A stretch of DNA of 64,000 nt from Trichoderma breve (Eukaryota > Ascomycota > Sordariomycetes > Hypocreales > Hypocreaceae), in the NCBI RefSeq assembly GCF_028502605.1, contig NC_079236.1, forward strand, positions 3,534,001 through 3,598,000, written 5' to 3'. The translations under genes and the position numbers were made by a program. Shown here piece after piece: positions 1 to 10,578 of this stretch; position 1 is the stretch's first letter, and each line of letters opens with the position of its first letter. The notes below the pieces were generated by a model. It was given only the letters and a program-made list of their open reading frames with translations, had not been told where the DNA came from and did no database searches.

Positions 1-2
1 TT

Positions 3-871
3 CATGATGTTGGCAATGTCAACTTCAGCGTCATCTGTCCTCCTGAGCATTTTGATCGGAACAAGCACGCTGAAATGGTAGTTCGCGCCTTGAAAGCCCT
101 AGGAAGACCGGATACACGTGTGAATGAGAGACATGACATCGTCATGGATGTAGCCTCAGAAGCAGAAGCTGCGACATATAAAATCTCGGGCTCGGCTTAT
201 AAGCTCACGCGTCTGCGATCGCTACACCATGGAACCTGTCTTCTCCGCAGTCCCAATTTGTCGAGCATCTCTGGCTTGCTGCGTTCTCCAGCGCTTGGCT
301 ACCTAGATGCCCGTGGCGTCGATAGTGTGCGCCGTCCAGTCAAGAACATTGATGTCGGCAATGACGAGTTCAAAGATGCTGTAATGAGCGAATTTAAGAG
401 CATGTATGGAGACGTTCATTTCCGAGGGGAATTCAACGACACGGCGCTTCAGGTGGAGGAGATACGGCGAGGCTACCAGGAGCTTCAGTCAAAGAGCTGG
501 ATCTGGGGCCAGACACCGCGATTTACCTTTTCAACGCATCCTACGGAAGAGGATCCCCGACCTCGGCCAGAGCTACCATTTGATGTCAGTGTTTACTCTT
601 CTACTATGTTAGAGTTTATTGGCTAACATGTTGTTCGAAGTTGAACATGAGTCTTCTTGCTAGGCACGGCGTCATTGATGAGGTGAACATTAAGCATAGT
701 GATGGAGCTACTATCGATGCCTTGGATGCCTCAATATTCCAAGGCGTTTCCATATGGGAGATTAAAAACTGGGCAGCGTCGCTTACTCAAGCTGGGCTCG
801 GAGGCGGCCTCAGCGAGGAAGCAGGGGCTTGGCTAAACGGTATATTTGGCACTGAATACACCAAGATTTGA
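3..871 (+). CDS. Lipoate-protein ligase A family protein, 3' part (5' end outside window)
   Basis: This is the C-terminal part of a lipoate/octanoyl transferase or ligase (LplA/AIM22/LIPT1 type), which would attach lipoyl groups to mitochondrial 2-oxoacid dehydrogenases and glycine cleavage H protein. The open frame runs in from the left edge. Its first residues read HDVGNVNFSVICPP, the conserved HD.GN.N.S stretch of the LplA fold. Exon 1 ends at 584, a 56-bp intron occupies 585-640 (donor GTCAGT, branch CTAAC at 623, acceptor AAG), and exon 2 runs 641-871 in phase 0. The frame keeps typical family features such as GNDEF and the C-terminal helix ending in a stop at 869-871. An ATG at 75 lies inside the conserved core, so it is not the true start. 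The family call is firm; mitochondrial location is inferred from the family. Confidence 0.85.
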
Positions 872-1330
872 GAGATTTTCTGTACACTTTAGGGGCTCAT
901 GTTTCTTGGATACATATTCATGAACACGTCTGTAAAATAAGTGATTAGGCGCAATTTTCGTATTAGATGTGCAATAGATGCACACAGGAGTCAATATCTG
1001 CTAAGAAGAGGCACAGCTGTTCACACGCTCTCAAGAGAGTGAAGCATGCGGCCAAGCGAGACAAACAGTAGAATCATGAAACCAAGTCAATTGAACTATG
1101 CGACACTACTGAGATATAAAGTGATCTTGAAAATTCGCATCCTCCTTAAACTTAAAGTATAGCAATCGTCCAGATTCGCATCCAATTATAACCGTGTGCC
1201 CATGAGCGGTTGTCCAAGTTGGGCGACGTATTTATATAAACTGGGAGATGTCTATTTGAGTAGAGTGTGTAGATTGTAACATCAGAAAGCACTTTGTTCT
1301 TGAGTCGTCATGTTTGGACATCTCAGATTG
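872..1330. other. Intergenic, 3' flank of the lipoate ligase gene
   Basis: AT-rich spacer between the lipoate ligase stop and the WD40 remnant. No coding potential, RNA gene or repeat was recognised. Confidence 0.5.
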
Positions 1331-2129
1331 CTAATCCGTGTGAACTTGAAGCGATAAGATTGAGTTATCAATCAGTGTCAACAAAGACACTGGACCGCAG
1401 TCTGCATTTTGTATGACATGATATGTTAATGAGCATTTTTTCTGAGCCTCTAAGGAGTCCCATAGCAATACACGGCGATCATTCCCGCCAGACACGATAT
1501 ATTTGCTTTCAGGAGAAAACGTGACATGTGTGGTACATTCATCATACCCTTGGAGCTCTGCACAACTGACCAATTCTTCATCATCATCTTGTTTACTGTT
1601 AGTTGAGATTGAATCTACCCTCTCCATAACGTCTTTCTACACAAGATCCCACACTCGTAACATCCTGTCATCAGAACAATATATAACAAACTGCCAATCA
1701 GGCAAAAACATTGCGCATCTCACCTCAATCTTCATGACCCCTCAATGAAAATCCTTTGATCTCATCGTATGAGTTCCACACTCACACAGTTCTGTCATTG
1801 GATGCCGAAATGAGGGCTTTGGAATCTTGTGGGAAGATGAATCACCTGATCGAATCTGCTGACCCAAAGCAATCTGCTTTGAACATTTTTGTGAGATTTG
1901 TTGATTGGCTGACCTGGTTAATTTCTTCTTATCCTTTGTCTTTTTCGGTTTGTTGAATATCTCCTATGTTGTCTTGTTCCCGTTCTCCCGCCTCTTGGTA
2001 TTCCTTTGTGGCAATCCCAAAAATTTCAGGGGTCTGGACAGATGACGGAGTTGAGATGTCGTTTTGAATAGCAAAGCGGTTTTCTTTTTGCAACTCTTCG
2101 AGCTCCCCTTCATTCGATCCTGGCGCCAT
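1331..2129 (-). pseudogene. Decayed WD40-repeat gene
   Basis: Reading the minus strand from an ATG at 2129, a charged, Glu/Gln-rich N-terminus stays open to a TAA near 1929. The same frame continues through further stops into a WD40 repeat (about 1750-1830) with the core SASNDRTV-stop-VWNSY, where a TGA replaces the arginine expected before VW. After a one-base shift near 1735 a second repeat follows (EVRCAMFLPD, then MLRVWDLV-stop), and then a third intact one (THVTFSPESKYIVSGGNDRR, VLLWDSL), ending about 1331. At least three blades are recognisable across two frames with several stops, so the gene is broken. CGA-to-TGA changes fit RIP-type C-to-T decay but do not prove it. It may be the remnant of a WD40-type NLR or another WD40 protein; no NACHT part remains here. 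Confidence 0.75.
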
Positions 2130-2592
2130 TTCTCTTGAATTTGGAGAACGATGATAACGCAAAACGACAGTTTGTAAACTATAGAGAAAGTGAATAATGA
2201 AATTCAAATGCTTTTGTCTCAAGCGCCTACTCTGCCCAATACATATTGCAATGAAGACTGAGTACAGGCAGGAGTGGCTGAGTCCAGGGCAAATGACCCA
2301 TCCCTAAGCTATGACCTCGGAGAAGGGGTAAGGCTTGATTGCTACTGTTTGCCGTACGAAGAGTACTCCGTGGACATTTCTTTGTTTGGCAGTGTAGCTC
2401 ACCGTGAGTGGAAATTATGATTGACGTCTGGGTGGGAGATCTACCCAATCATACATAAAAAGCGTCTTACCGCGTGATCGTTAGGAATGTGCGGTGATAT
2501 ATGATTAATCCGTAGCTCTCGGGGGTTGTAGGGATTCAACCTTGGTCTACGTAATTTTAAATAGCCTATGATACACAAAGAGCCAACATTAG

Positions 2593-2601
2593 TATAAATA
2601 G
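2593..2601 (+). promoter_or_regulatory. TATA box of the 2722-3885 gene
   Basis: TATAAATAG lies about 120 bp upstream of the ATG at 2722, a usual distance for filamentous fungi with a leader of about 90 nt. This is pattern matching only. Confidence 0.45.
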
Positions 2602-2721
2602 GCAATATTTCATGCTGGGCTGCCGGCATCATCAATTCTGACCCTCACCTCAGACGGCCCCAAACACTACACTGGATCAATCATCAAATACCTTTATCGC
2701 TGAGAAGCATCTTTCGCAATC

Positions 2722-3885
2722 ATGTCGTCCATCCACGTCAAAGATTTGGATGTTAAAGATGCATCAGAACCGTTATCCTTGGACCTCTATGAAAACATGA
2801 ACCGTTACGAAGCCAAGCTGCCTTGCGATGTTATTTATGACAGGAGAAAATCAGACCATTGTGTGACGGTGAAACGCCTTCTCTGGGTTGATGGATTGGG
2901 ACATTCAATCGTGAATGGCGAGAAATCTACAACCAAGCAAGATATGACTCTTGTTGTTCTCAGGATTGTCCTTGCACCATATATCCCAGAGGAGCAGAAA
3001 TTTTGGTATATGAAGGTGTCTCTGGTTTTTGAAGATATGGAACAGAGTGGCATAAACGAACCCCAGGTCCTAGCATGGGCCCCCGGTAAAGGAACGACGG
3101 GTCGGAACGGGGCAGTCATCCACCACGAGAAGTCTGGCGAGAAAGAAAGAAACTTGGAAGTCGATAACTCTGTAACCAGTGCAACTGTTACTTGGAGCAG
3201 CGAAGGCGCGGTGTCTTGGGACCAAACATCCTTTGAAAAGAAGCGCTCCTCCCCGACTTTAAATCCAAAGACGAATAATCTGAACGGTGTGTCTTGGTAT
3301 GTGGAACAGTACGACTCGGGTAATGTCGGTGATACCCAGGAGCTGTTTGTTGCCGTTCTCTTGTCGCGACCAACAGCAGAACCATACCTGGCAAGATTCG
3401 AGATTAAAGCCCGAGTGAACACTACGGAAGATGTTAGAAATAGAACAAAGTCGCTCTTTGGTCTCGAATCATTTCATACCGAGCCGTTCAAGATAACTCC
3501 ACGGGCCAACCAGGTGTGTTGTTATGAAGGCAAAGACATATGGAAATGCATCGATATCAACAATCTGGACAAATTGCGATGTGAAAGAGACATACTCACG
3601 CTGGATATAAAATGGGGCCCAAAGTATCAGGTCGAGGCTACGGCTTTGGAAGGTCCAAGTAGCAGTTCGGCAACAACGGATCTTTCCAAGGACAGTCAAT
3701 CGGAAACCTCGCCAGTTTCCAAGGAAACCCTGGCTCAGACGGCAACCCCATCTGATGAGCCAACCAGTCCAGCCGCGATCGTAAATAGCCAGCCACTGCC
3801 AGAGATGAATCTTTCACCCTTGGTTGATCAGGAGGGCCCAGACTCAGTGGTGAACACTGACTCGGATTGGCTGATAGAATTGTAA
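2722..3885 (+). CDS. Hypothetical protein, 387 aa, NLR-adjacent orphan
   Basis: Intronless gene for a protein I do not recognise. Residues 1-310 look like a folded, beta-rich domain with regularly spaced hydrophobic strands and many tryptophans (for example WYMKVSLVFEDM, VSWYVEQYDSG, LFVAVLLSRP, LDIKWG). Residues about 312-387 are a Ser/Thr/Pro/Glu-rich disordered tail that ends with the short hydrophobic patch DWLIEL. There is no signal peptide, no membrane segment and no known catalytic motif. A TATA box at 2593 and the ATG context (AATCATGTCG) support the start. It sits between a broken WD40 gene and an NB-ARC/TPR NLR whose 3' end converges on it with a 522-bp gap. By analogy with fungal NLR loci it could be a partner or a defence-related protein, but that is inference from position only. 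Confidence 0.75.
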   Translation: MSSIHVKDLDVKDASEPLSLDLYENMNRYEAKLPCDVIYDRRKSDHCVTVKRLLWVDGLGHSIVNGEKSTTKQDMTLVVLRIVLAPYIPEEQKFWYMKVSLVFEDMEQSGINEPQVLAWAPGKGTTGRNGAVIHHEKSGEKERNLEVDNSVTSATVTWSSEGAVSWDQTSFEKKRSSPTLNPKTNNLNGVSWYVEQYDSGNVGDTQELFVAVLLSRPTAEPYLARFEIKARVNTTEDVRNRTKSLFGLESFHTEPFKITPRANQVCCYEGKDIWKCIDINNLDKLRCERDILTLDIKWGPKYQVEATALEGPSSSSATTDLSKDSQSETSPVSKETLAQTATPSDEPTSPAAIVNSQPLPEMNLSPLVDQEGPDSVVNTDSDWLIEL

Positions 3886-4279
3886 GAGCGTATTGCTCTG
3901 CTAGAAGCTCGGCTGGAGGCTCGGCACTGGAACCAAGGTCTAAGATTTTAAAGTTTCAACCAAGTCAAGTTTAACGAGAAATAGTTGTTAAATCGAGACA
4001 CTGTTGTATTTTGTGTGTTAGAATGGTACTGCGAGTTTTTTCTTCATTAATATTTCATGAATAACAAGTTTTCATTTTGTTGTCATTCCTTGTTCTATAA
4101 TGTTAAAGTTGGTGAAATAGATTGGTACTCGCACAGCCGTATCTAGGTCAGTGCTAACTGCATGTACATAACCTATCTAAAAGGTTTATGGTGCAATGTC
4201 TGATACCCCAAAGCTGGCATCATCAGTGGCTAATGATCATGATTAATGTAAATTAAGTAGCTTAATCAACACATGATAA

Positions 4280-4328
4280 CATGTAGTCTGATACCATGTA
4301 GTCTGATACCATGTAGTCTGATACCATG
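4280..4328. repeat. 15-bp tandem repeat, three units
   Basis: The unit CATGTAGTCTGATAC occurs three times in exact tandem, followed by a partial CATG. It lies in the AT-rich spacer (3886-4407) between the convergent orphan gene and NLR gene. Nothing else was recognised in that spacer. Confidence 0.9.
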
Positions 4329-4407
4329 ATTGATGCACCCCAAACAGATCAAATATATGCCATAACCATCTGTATAATATAACTCTATAGTTTTATGTTC
4401 GCGGATC

Positions 4408-7175
4408 TTAAACGGTAGCAAACCTCCAAAATGCGAGTGAGACGATGTGACTGAGTATCGCTTCGACTATGGGTACATATTCACGTGCTTGACCAGGGTA
4501 TCCTTTCGTCAACCTAGGTGCCCATAAGAATACCAACATCTTCCACATGCAAGCTGCGTTACTGGCCCAAAATAAGATGAGAAGCACCCAAGGCCGCCTT
4601 CCCTTCTTAAATTTAGGCGACAGTACTTCCAGCAGCCTCCAAATACCCCGACGCTTGGCTGACTTTATTTCGCAAATAGTGGCCATCTCGTTAAATTTGA
4701 GCCGAAGCTCATGCGGAGGTATATCGCCAGACACATTTTGCAGCAATGACATGGCTTCCAGTTCAAGCCGTTTACCCTCTTCAACCATACCTTCAAAATA
4801 ACATATACTTGAATTCTGCGCCATGTACGTAATAGTATAGTCGTTATTATCCCCGAAAATTTCACGAGCAAGCGCAGCTGCTTTTAGACAAAGCTCCACG
4901 CCTTTTAATCGAAGCTCTCTGTTTTCTTCGTAAAGGTACGATTCAGCAAGCGATCGCATTGCACAAGGAATAAGAATATGTCGCTCTCCCAGGACTTCCT
5001 GCAGTAAAGAAAGGATTCTCTTTCGAATACTCCTAGTTTTGCCGATCAGGCGTGTCTCGGAAAAGGTGTTTAAAAGGTCCGCTAAATCGACACCCCTGGT
5101 ATGTTTTCCCCAAGGGAACTCCTGTCCTAGCGATAGAAGCTTGGAGTCAAGCTCTTTAGCTTCCTTATTGTTGCCTGTCAATATATACGTTTCTGCAAGG
5201 CTCCCCATAGCATCGACTGTCGCAGGGTGCCTTTCACCGAGAACTTCAGAATACAACGCTAGGGTTTTGATCTTAAGCTTTTTAGCTTCATCATATCGTT
5301 TTTGGTCTGCGTATATTGATGCAAGTTCTGCCATAGCATCAATTGTACATCTCTCTTTTTCCCCATAAAGCTTCTGATGAAATGAAAGCCCTTTTATTTG
5401 AAGCTCCTCAGCTTCCTTATACCGGCCTTGATCACGATATATCCATACAAGAGTCTCCTTGGTGGTAATGGCGCAGTGATGATCCTTGCCAAAGGCTTGC
5501 TCTAAACGTGCCACTATTTTTAATGTCATACTTTCTGCTTCGTCCCATTGTCCCAGATATATGGACATACGGGTGAAAACGGAGAAGATGCATATCCAAT
5601 TTTTGGGGTATATTTTGACGGGATAATTATTCAATAGGTCGACCGCCCTCTTCGCCATGTATGCTCCCCTTTCTAATGCTCCGTAGAAGCTGAAATATAC
5701 TGCCACGTCTATTAAGAATGAAGACGTTGTGATAACGTGCTCAGATAGATCTGCCCAAAAGCTGACCTGTATCGCATGGGTTGCATACTTCTCACATACG
5801 CGCCTTGTTTTTGTCGTGATTTCTTTGGGGAATAGACTTGTAACGACTCTGAGAGCAGCGGTTGCAAAGTATGTCTCTAGAGTAATATCTTCTGTGTGAA
5901 GTTGAAATCGAATGGCATATTGTACGAGCTTATGCATATCGAAGCTTGGCTCATCACAGTTTTCTTCTTTGCGTTCGCTGATGAATGAAAATTCCTTAAG
6001 TCGAGATATGATCATTCTCAACACTTCCTCCTCGCTGTGAGATGACGTCTCTTGCCCTGGCTGATTGTCGTTTGATGCAGCGAGGATAAGTGACAATGGA
6101 ATTTTCTCGCTGTCAAGATATGCGATAGTGTGGAGGACCTTGTAAGTTATTTCGCTCTCTTTCCGAATGTGCGAGATCGAAATATTCCACGTTTCAAGAA
6201 CACTGTTTGATACATTCGGCCTCCTGTGTCTGTCATGCTGAGACTGTTTCAACATATCCCATCGGCTTTTCCCTTCCAGAAGTTTTGATAAATACTTCTT
6301 GATAAGCGTCGAAGTCCTCCTCATGTATGAACCTGCTTGGAAGACGGCTAATGGGAGCCACTGAAGCTCTTGAAGCAATAGTTTGGCTTCTTGGATCTCA
6401 TCAGCTCCAATATCATCTCTTCTTGTCATAGCCAGTAAACTTTCCGCCTCTTCGATGCCCATATGTGAGATTTGAACACCTCGTAACGAGCCGACCAGAC
6501 TAACGATTTGTTCATCCCGGCTAGTCCATAAAACAGTCCCTCCAGGACCGTGTGGTATGTACTCGAACAAGCTCTTGATTTGACCCCCAACACCAACACC
6601 GAAAAGTGCCAAATCGTCTGCATTGTCGAGAATCAAGAGCCACCGCTGCAGCGACCTAATACGGTGACATACGGTGACGAACAGCTCCTCACCGTTGACT
6701 TTATAGTCCAAGCCGAGATTCCTCGCAATTCTTTGATAATCTCTCGTGAAACTTGTTTTATTATCAGCATGCACCCAGAAGATGTCGCAAGCAGGATCTT
6801 CATGGCTCCGGCGATAGGCGTAATCGAGGGCTATTTGAGTCTTGCTGATAGGACATTGTATGAGCACCAAGCAGAAGGGCTTAATCCACGTATAAGTGAG
6901 CAAAACACTTACCCCGATCCTCCAAGACCCCATAGAGCGGCACCGCAGTAGTGACCGCCTTTAGAACGCGTTAAGTGCTTGTCAATTTTGGCGATAATTT
7001 CTGGACGACAAACAATATTTTCATTGGGGGGGAAAGGAAGCATGAAGTGGGCTTTACGCGACGCGTTTGAACCGTAGTTGTGGATGACTGTGGTATCACC
7101 CTGATGGATCTGGGTGTTAGACCCAAAGGCATTGGAAGAAATCTTGTGATCAGCACTCATAATTTCGTTCGCCAT
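4408..7175 (-). CDS. NB-ARC/TPR NOD-like receptor (NLR) with amyloid-motif-like N-terminus
   Basis: Two exons, 7175-6913 and 6844-4408, joined across a 68-bp intron (GTAAGT donor), give 899 aa. Order of parts: a short N-terminus (residues 12-35, FGSNTQIHQGD core) resembling HET-s-related amyloid motifs; an NB-ARC ATPase with P-loop GLGGSGKT at about 83-90 (the intron cuts it between G and K), Walker B LLILDNAD, sensor-like TSRDE, a GLPL-like LPLA and the MHxLVQ motif; then kinesin-light-chain-like TPRs (YKEAEEL, YDEAKKL and related helices); and finally two hydrophobic segments near the C-terminus (WVLLILFWASNAACMW and IVEAILSHIVSLAFW). Fungal NLRs of this class sense non-self and trigger incompatibility or defence death, often through amyloid templating. 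The NB-ARC/TPR call is firm. The amyloid motif and membrane tail are readings by eye. Confidence 0.88.
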
Positions 7176-9561
7176 TTAGGGCTCAAACTCTCGCAGAAGA
7201 AATGACGGGCAAAACGATGAGATACAGGAGAGATAATCAACAGTACGGGCGCGTTTTCGTGTGTGTGCGATCTCACGTACTTGCATGCTCCTGCAGCCGA
7301 CGACCAACAGAATTGGTCTAGTGCGCGAGCCCATGGCTACATACGAGTAACGCAAAACTGGGCAGTATAAGGTTGGGGAACGAGAGGAAAGCCGCGATGG
7401 CCGAGAATAATAAAGATATCTGTCGAGGGGTACTATGCTCAATATGAGGCTGTAGGGCTAAGAACAACAACGTACATAGCACCAAGATTGTCCCATAGAA
7501 TAGATCCTCTGTACTCTACTTAATCAAGCTGTTGCCCAAGTAACTCGATCGTAAAAGGGATGGAAGTTGGTATGTATCTATGTTGCAAGTGCTAACTCTT
7601 TTTCTTGAACGCCATATAAATAAGCAGTCCATACCCTCCCTCTCTATGCTTTTGCCATGCCATGGGCATTGTTTGCTCACACTTGAAAGTTAGTTATTTG
7701 AGGCTTGAGTTGAGTGAGCTGAATTTATGAGAAACACGTCGCGAGATTATTTATATGCCCTGGATGGAACCTATACTGGTCAATATGAACGGTAGCATGA
7801 AAGTGTGCATCGCGATTGAGTCAACAACGATGATATATGTGTACATTGATGTATCAAGGTGAGCAAATAGTTAGCCGGGGTACTTGTATATACCCTTGAC
7901 GGTCCGCCCCTCTTCTGACTGCAGCTTGACCGTTAATATCGACATCGCAGCCAATTAAGATGTGTGCGCATGTTATATGTATGTGTTTTATAATTCTTTA
8001 TTCTTTACCATACACTGCGGCTACGCCATATAGCAAGCTCTAATAAACAGGGAGATAAGACAGTCTGAGTAAATATTCTCTTGCACAAGTGGCGCTTACA
8101 ACGTGTATGTGAATATGAAAGCACCCGTCTTTAATGGTTGAGTGCATACACAGCTCACCACTTATATACTACGAACAACGTTATGTTATGTATAAGAGAC
8201 TTGAGGTGGTGAGTTGCGAGTCCCTAACCCAAATAACCTGAGCAGACACCCTGAATATTGACCACATATTTTCTTCAGAAGGCCACCTCTGAAACCCCGA
8301 AGAAATCTCTGTGGTTAATACCAAGATCATCTTGAAAGTTCATAGTCCAAGACAATGCTACGCTGGCTGAACTTCAGCTTCCGCATCATCCGCATCACCC
8401 GCAAAACCCATTATCCACTGTGGCCACAGCCATTACGCATAGACAAAGTGGATTGTCGAATGCATCTCAATCGTGATTACATTGCAATTGTATACAAGTG
8501 CCTTGATTATAGCGAAAATGGCCCGGCTGTTGTAAGTCGGGCGGACGAATTTCCGTGACTCGTGTCCAGCAGACTCGCCACACGCATGAAATCGGGCGAG
8601 CACTATGTTGCTGGGTGATGTTGTCTAGCCTAAACGATCTAATTGGAAGAGCAAAAATTACGAAACTCGCGATGTAGAGGTAATGCCGAGTAGAGGTAAT
8701 GCCGAAGATTTGAGATAAACGTTACATCTTCTTACTCAATTAGGGATGATAAAGTATAAAGTATCCCAAGACAATAAAAACAAGAATCCTTAGTTCGCCT
8801 TGAAAGAACATATATCGCATCTCGTATTGTGATATTCCACGCCGAACCTATGAGAATCCAGTCTTTCCTCCTGTAATGTCGTGCAACTCCTTAAGACACA
8901 TCATATTTCCGCATTCGCGTCCGCGCAGCTTTCACGCCAAGTAATCAATGGCAAAACCTTGCACACGTGTTCGCCCATGGTATGACAATCCGAGTCACGA
9001 CGCCGCCACGAAACCGGTCGTTGAGGCGAACGAACCGTGACTCTACTCTGAGGCCAAGTCATCTTATTGTCTAAGGCTACTCACCAAATCATCTCTTTGT
9101 CTAAGACCTCTCGCCCATCCAAGGTAGACCAATAACGGCCTCCCGTAACAATTCATTATAGCTAACAATGAGTCCAATAGCGTTGTGTGAGACCGTGCAC
9201 GATACTGTGCCCCCGACAACGCCCGTTCCGTATTACTGGTATGCCGTATCTAAGCCGTCACGCGCCTAAAAATAGCTTCTGCTTTGGTGCTAGCAGAGCA
9301 ATGGAGGATAGTGTGTATGTGTGTGGGTGGAAGAAATCAGGCTTCCATTTCCTCTATTTCCAAGTTATCAATTGATGAATTTTGTGACGGCCAATCCCAG
9401 GCCGTAGAGTAGCATCCCTCCCAAAAAACGCCATAGTAAATAAACGCTGCGCTCATATAACAGGCTTTTTGTATATACATATAAAAGAAGTCTATCGGGC
9501 TATTCGCCATTCGTAGTAGACAAGGTTATCAAGATTGAGTGAGGAGTAACGTTTTGGTGTT
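7176..9561. other. Gene-poor AT-rich intergenic region
   Basis: About 2.4 kb between the 5' end of the NLR gene and the 3' end of the basic-region protein gene. The only structured item found is a 16-bp direct duplication at 8674-8705 (unit GTAGAGGTAATGCCGA). Short open frames here (for example at 8355) have no recognisable protein features. Confidence 0.5.
8674..8705. repeat. 16-bp tandem duplication
   Basis: GTAGAGGTAATGCCGA occurs twice back to back in non-coding DNA. Confidence 0.85.
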
Positions 9562-10578
9562 TTAGAGCCCCATGAAGATTGCCTAACAGGGTTGCGATGT
9601 TAGCCACCACGTTCCGAACAAAGTATAACTGACATCGGGCCGTCGTAAATTAAGTTTTGAGGCTTCAGAGGTCAGGCGAGCAAGACTTACTTGCTTAGCT
9701 CCCGCCCATGGCGGTAAGAGATCGACACCATCGCCAGATAACGTTGGGTCATCTTCTTCGGGAGATGGAGACGGTGGCCGACGGGATGCGATAGCCTTTT
9801 CAACTGCATATGATGTCTCGTTTCCATTCGTCGGCATCCATTCGTTGTGAACTGTGCTGAATCGGCCGAGCAGAAAGACATTCTCCGTCTCCTTGGCAGG
9901 GGCTGGCGCGCTGATTGTTTCCGGGTTGGAGGTTGGAGTCAGTCCACCCAGTAAAGAGTTGCCATCTAAGCCCATGCCAAGTGGCTCCAATGAGTCGAGT
10001 ATAGAGTCCAGCAGAGGCATGCCGCCGTACGCTTGCGCAAGATGCTCGTCGGTGAAGAAGTGTTGGTCGATGCCTGGTTTGTCAGGCGCGGTCGCGGACG
10101 GGTATTCATCCCATGTTGAGGAGGACGGCGTCGGGCCGGCGAGTCTGGAGGATGAAGCATAAGTATCTGTTCTTAGGGTGGAAGTCCTCATAAGACTTGC
10201 CGGTGAATGAGCGGACACGACCGCGGTCAGGGCGGCCATGTCCAGCGGTGCCGATCCGCAGTTGTGGCAGACTGTGGGCGGCGAGTAAGAGTGAGGGTGA
10301 GGGTGAGGATCCGATGATGATGTTGATGATGATGGCATCTTGCGAGCGGCGCTGGCATTGGTTGCGTCACCGTCCGAGAACATGGCATCGTAAAACTGAC
10401 AAAGCGCCTCCTCATCCGGCCTCACCGGGAGCGAGTCGGGAGATTCCGTGGCCTTGGGCTGCTGGGCGAGCCGTTTATGGGCCCTGCGCTTGCGTTGGGA
10501 GGCAACGAGTTGCAGCCGGCGGCGCTGGACGCGCTCCTCGGGCGTCAGGTTGAGAGACGGCCGGCCTCGTTTCACCAT
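9562..10578 (-). CDS. bZIP-like basic-region protein (putative transcription factor)
   Basis: Two exons, 10578-9691 and 9582-9562, separated by a 108-bp intron with a strong GTAAGT donor, a GCTAAC branch site and a TTAG acceptor, give 302 aa. The second exon codes only for AIFMGL and the stop. The N-terminus MVKRGRPSLNLTPEERVQRR followed by RLQLVASQRKRRAHKRLAQ resembles the basic region of fungal AP-1/Yap-type bZIP proteins, but I see no clear leucine heptads after it. The rest is Ser/Pro-rich with a short CHNCGSAPLD segment, a His/Pro run at about 92-99 and acidic patches suited to activation. The in-frame upstream ATG at 10650 would add 24 hydrophobic residues in front of the basic region, so the ATG at 10578 is preferred. 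It is divergent from the kinase gene. A nuclear DNA-binding role is inferred. Confidence 0.72.
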
